Source: Aphrophora alni
Taxonomy: Eukaryota > Arthropoda > Insecta > Hemiptera > Aphrophoridae
Direction of reading: 5' to 3'
Assembly (NCBI GenBank): GCA_963513935.1
Contig: OY740769.1
Coordinates: 70,015,712 to 70,079,711 of the forward strand
DNA length: 64,000 bases
Shown piece by piece: positions 63,576 to 64,000 of the stretch (position 1 is its first letter; each line of letters opens with the position of its first letter). The notes below the pieces were generated by a model. It did no database searches, was not told the origin of the DNA, and was given only the letters and a program-made list of their open reading frames with translations. A program made the translations under genes and the position numbers.

Positions 63576-64000
63576 GCTTCGTCATTAACATAAAAACACT
63601 ACACAACACACATTACAGACACTCATGCGTACTCTTTATGTCCTGTCATGTGGCTGGCCAATGAATTTCATTTACTGTAATAATTCAGAGAATTGTTTAG
63701 CTAGTTACAACTTTTTGCCAATTGACAAATTAAATTGAATACAATAAAACCTGATTGTTTGAGGGATACTGAATACTCTAGTGTATACAGGTATTTTTTT
63801 ATTTTTAAATATTCAAATGACTATATTGAGGAACACGTTTTGGGGGAAATTATTTAAAACTAACCCCTCCTAACCATAACAAGCTATTTAGAACCAGAAC
63901 ACATGTTTTGAGCTTTTAAACGAATATTGTATTTCGAACCACGACATAGCTCCATGGTTCCAAATTCATCTTACTGGGACTTTTAACCCCATATTCCCTT
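63576..64000. other. Unassigned right edge of the window
   Basis: Less AT-rich for the first 100 bases (63,580-63,680), which may continue the element end noted at 63.5 kb. Nothing further is recognised before the window ends. Confidence 0.4.

Noticed and set aside
1..64000. CRISPR arrays, bacterial operons, tRNA or rRNA genes
   Set aside because: No regularly spaced palindromic repeats, no ribosome-binding-site-linked gene strings, and no tRNA A/B-box or cloverleaf pattern was seen on either strand by eye.

Overview
The window is AT-rich (very roughly 70% A+T by eye) eukaryotic DNA with many (TA)n, (GA)n and (CA)n microsatellites and long A/T runs. The mix of decayed elements (BEL/Pao and Ty3/gypsy LTR retrotransposons, Jockey-type and RNase H-bearing non-LTR retrotransposons, an IS630/Tc1/mariner-type transposase, a hAT-like terminus) fits an arthropod, most likely insect, nuclear genome. 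I cannot name a species. I find no convincing intact host gene, no tRNA or rRNA gene, no CRISPR array and no bacterial-type operon. Almost every open frame is under 100 codons and looks like chance, or like a piece of a broken mobile element.

Layout. 1-2.6 kb: possible LTR-like AT/GC patch, then a cluster of MITE-like repeat blocks. 6.06-7.16 kb (-): BEL/Pao integrase remnant. 18.5-19.5 kb (-): nearly full-length but broken DDE transposase. 23.4-23.6 kb: small open frame with a perfect in-frame 9-codon duplication, a possible terminal exon. 28.2-31.45 kb (+): Ty3/gypsy remnant with leader repeats, gag, zinc knuckle and the start of RT, with no protease. 32.02-34.37 kb: an element with 229-bp near-identical inverted arms, containing a hAT-like terminus. 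34.47-36.87 kb (-): a second, different Ty3/gypsy pol remnant (linker, RT, RNase H, integrase). 37.9-39.6 kb: strand-asymmetric T-rich DNA. 42.09 and 45.53 kb: two copies of a dispersed repeat. 43.55-44.66 kb (-): Jockey-superfamily-like RT. 50.57-51.05 kb: a remnant related to the leader repeats of the 28-kb gypsy element. 57.6-61.0 kb: a nest of three non-LTR RT fragments, two (+) and one (-). 63.3-63.6 kb: compound CA/TA microsatellite beside a segment with hammerhead-like core boxes.

The elements do not cooperate; the region reads as intergenic, or possibly intronic, DNA built by successive insertions and then decayed. The most worthwhile items are the young long-inverted-repeat element at 32-34 kb, the protease-less gag-pol junction at 31.09-31.10 kb, the leader-repeat family shared by 28.6 and 50.7 kb, the 27-bp in-frame duplication at 23.5 kb, and the hammerhead-like motif at 63.5 kb. 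All family assignments come from reading translated motifs by eye. No database search was run, and all element boundaries are approximate.
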